DNA of 64,000 nt from Neisseria sicca (GTDB lineage: Bacteria; Pseudomonadota; Gammaproteobacteria; Burkholderiales; Neisseriaceae), in NCBI RefSeq assembly GCF_003044565.1, contig NZ_POXG01000001.1, positions 620,001 through 684,000 of the forward strand. The letters are read 5' to 3'. The translations under genes and the position numbers were made by a program. The notes below the pieces were generated by a model. That model had not been told where the DNA came from, did not search any database, and saw only the letters and a program-made list of their open reading frames with translations. Shown here piece after piece: positions 63,398-64,000 of this stretch. Within the stretch, counting starts at the first letter, position 1, and every line of letters begins with the position of its first letter.

Positions 63398-64000
63398 ATG
63401 AAAAAAATCCATCTCATCCTTATGCTTCCGGTTTTTCTGACAGGTTGCGCCGGTCTCCCCTCACTGGAAGAGCGCCCTGAGAGCCACTATCTGGACATCC
63501 CCTCCGCCCCACGCATGGATGCCCTGCTCAACACCGCCTCTAGCAAAACCAGCGGCGATATTTCCAATGTCTATCTGCTCAACGACGCACACGAAGCCTT
63601 CGTCGCCCGCGCCGCTCTGATTGAAGCCGCCGACCACACCCTAGACCTCCAATACTACATCTGGCACAACGACATCTCCGGCAAGCTCATGTTCAACCTT
63701 ATCCACCGTGCCGCCGAACGCGGCGTACGCGTGCGCCTGCTGCTTGACGACAACAACACCAACGGGCTGGACAACGTCCTGCTCGCCCTTGACAGCCATC
63801 CCAATATCGAAATCCGCCTGTTTAACCCCTTCGTCCGCCGCAAATGGCGCGCGCTCGGCTATTTAACCGACTTCCCGCGCCTCAACCGCCGGATGCACAA
63901 CAAATCCTTCACCGCAGACAACCGCGCCACCATCCTCGGCGGGCGCAATATCGGCGACGAATATTTCAAAGTCGGCGAAGACACCATCTTCGCCGACCTC
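63398..64000 (+). CDS. Phospholipase D / cardiolipin synthase-like lipoprotein, partial (3' end beyond window)
   Basis: The first 201 codons of an HKD-family protein. N-terminal lipoprotein signal MKKIHLILMLPVFLTGCAGL (lipobox LTGC), then a PLD fold: LQYYIWHNDISGKLMFNLIH, RGVRVRLLLDDNNTNGLDN and the first HKD motif H-x-K-x4-D in RMHNKSFTADNRATILGGRN. The second HKD motif lies beyond the end. Architecture matches the ClsC/YmdC-like proteins. Phosphatidyl transfer in cardiolipin synthesis or a phospholipase role are the options. ATG at 63398; an uptake sequence sits just upstream. The binding site is weak (CTCAAGA). Confidence 0.9.
   Translation, partial: MKKIHLILMLPVFLTGCAGLPSLEERPESHYLDIPSAPRMDALLNTASSKTSGDISNVYLLNDAHEAFVARAALIEAADHTLDLQYYIWHNDISGKLMFNLIHRAAERGVRVRLLLDDNNTNGLDNVLLALDSHPNIEIRLFNPFVRRKWRALGYLTDFPRLNRRMHNKSFTADNRATILGGRNIGDEYFKVGEDTIFADL

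Overview
The window is a 64 kb piece of a chromosome from a commensal Neisseria. The clearest sign is the DNA uptake sequence: the 12-mer AGGTCGTCTGAA, often paired with its inverse as a terminator hairpin, occurs throughout, and the GCC form (AGGCCGTCTGAA) is rare. From memory, this T-variant is typical of the N. mucosa / N. sicca group. Correia-type repeats (TATAGTGGATTAA ends) also occur repeatedly. The amylosucrase is close to the N. polysaccharea enzyme as I remember it. The species assignment is inference. No rRNA, tRNA, transposase or CRISPR array was seen.

Layout. 1-6.4 kb: the start of an acetolactate synthase gene with a possible leader peptide, a Rieske oxygenase, a small exported protein, and an overlapping GNAT-like / ATP-grasp pair. 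6.4-10.9 kb: a maltose operon (MFS transporter, maltose phosphorylase, beta-phosphoglucomutase). 11-21 kb: an accessory stretch holding two parts of an RbbA/YhhJ-type ABC exporter, an Asp/Glu racemase, a GNAT protein, a YjbR protein, a VOC protein, and a lipoprotein with two SUKH-like immunity-type proteins. The large exporter gene contains an in-frame array of intergenic-type repeats. 21-26 kb: ubiE, DUF1266 and DUF971 genes, a CAP-domain protein and a small lipoprotein. 26.2-33.2 kb: yhbY, rlmE, ftsH, recB. 33.5-44 kb: a ydcH-like gene and a type VI secretion (T6SS) block. 44-56 kb: guaA, smpB, tpx, hemF, tadA, miaA, sodB, an RhlE-like helicase and an RlmK-like methyltransferase among housekeeping and small envelope genes. 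56-64 kb: a zinc metallopeptidase, phosphoglucomutase, amylosucrase, a DHA2 drug exporter and the start of a phospholipase D / cardiolipin synthase-type gene.

How genes work together. Maltose phosphorylase releases glucose and beta-glucose-1-phosphate, and PgmB turns the latter into glucose-6-phosphate. Amylosucrase builds alpha-glucan from sucrose, and the alpha-phosphoglucomutase upstream can link glucose-1-phosphate and glucose-6-phosphate pools. The T6SS block encodes the sheath (TssB, TssC), tube (Hcp), recycling ATPase (ClpV/TssH), baseplate adaptor (TssK), the membrane protein TssL, and an unusual protein with TssM-like topology ending in an OmpA domain. TssA, E, F, G, I (VgrG) and J and a full-length TssM are not in this window.

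Most distinctive observations: uptake-sequence hairpins and other intergenic repeats that are translated in frame inside linkers of three proteins (RbbA-like exporter, ClpV, RecB); the compact TssM/OmpA chimera; a low-GC, uptake-sequence-free T6SS core; a branched-chain-rich leader ORF before acetolactate synthase; a 15-bp perfect hairpin before sodB; and a 190-bp element with perfect 22-bp terminal inverted repeats.
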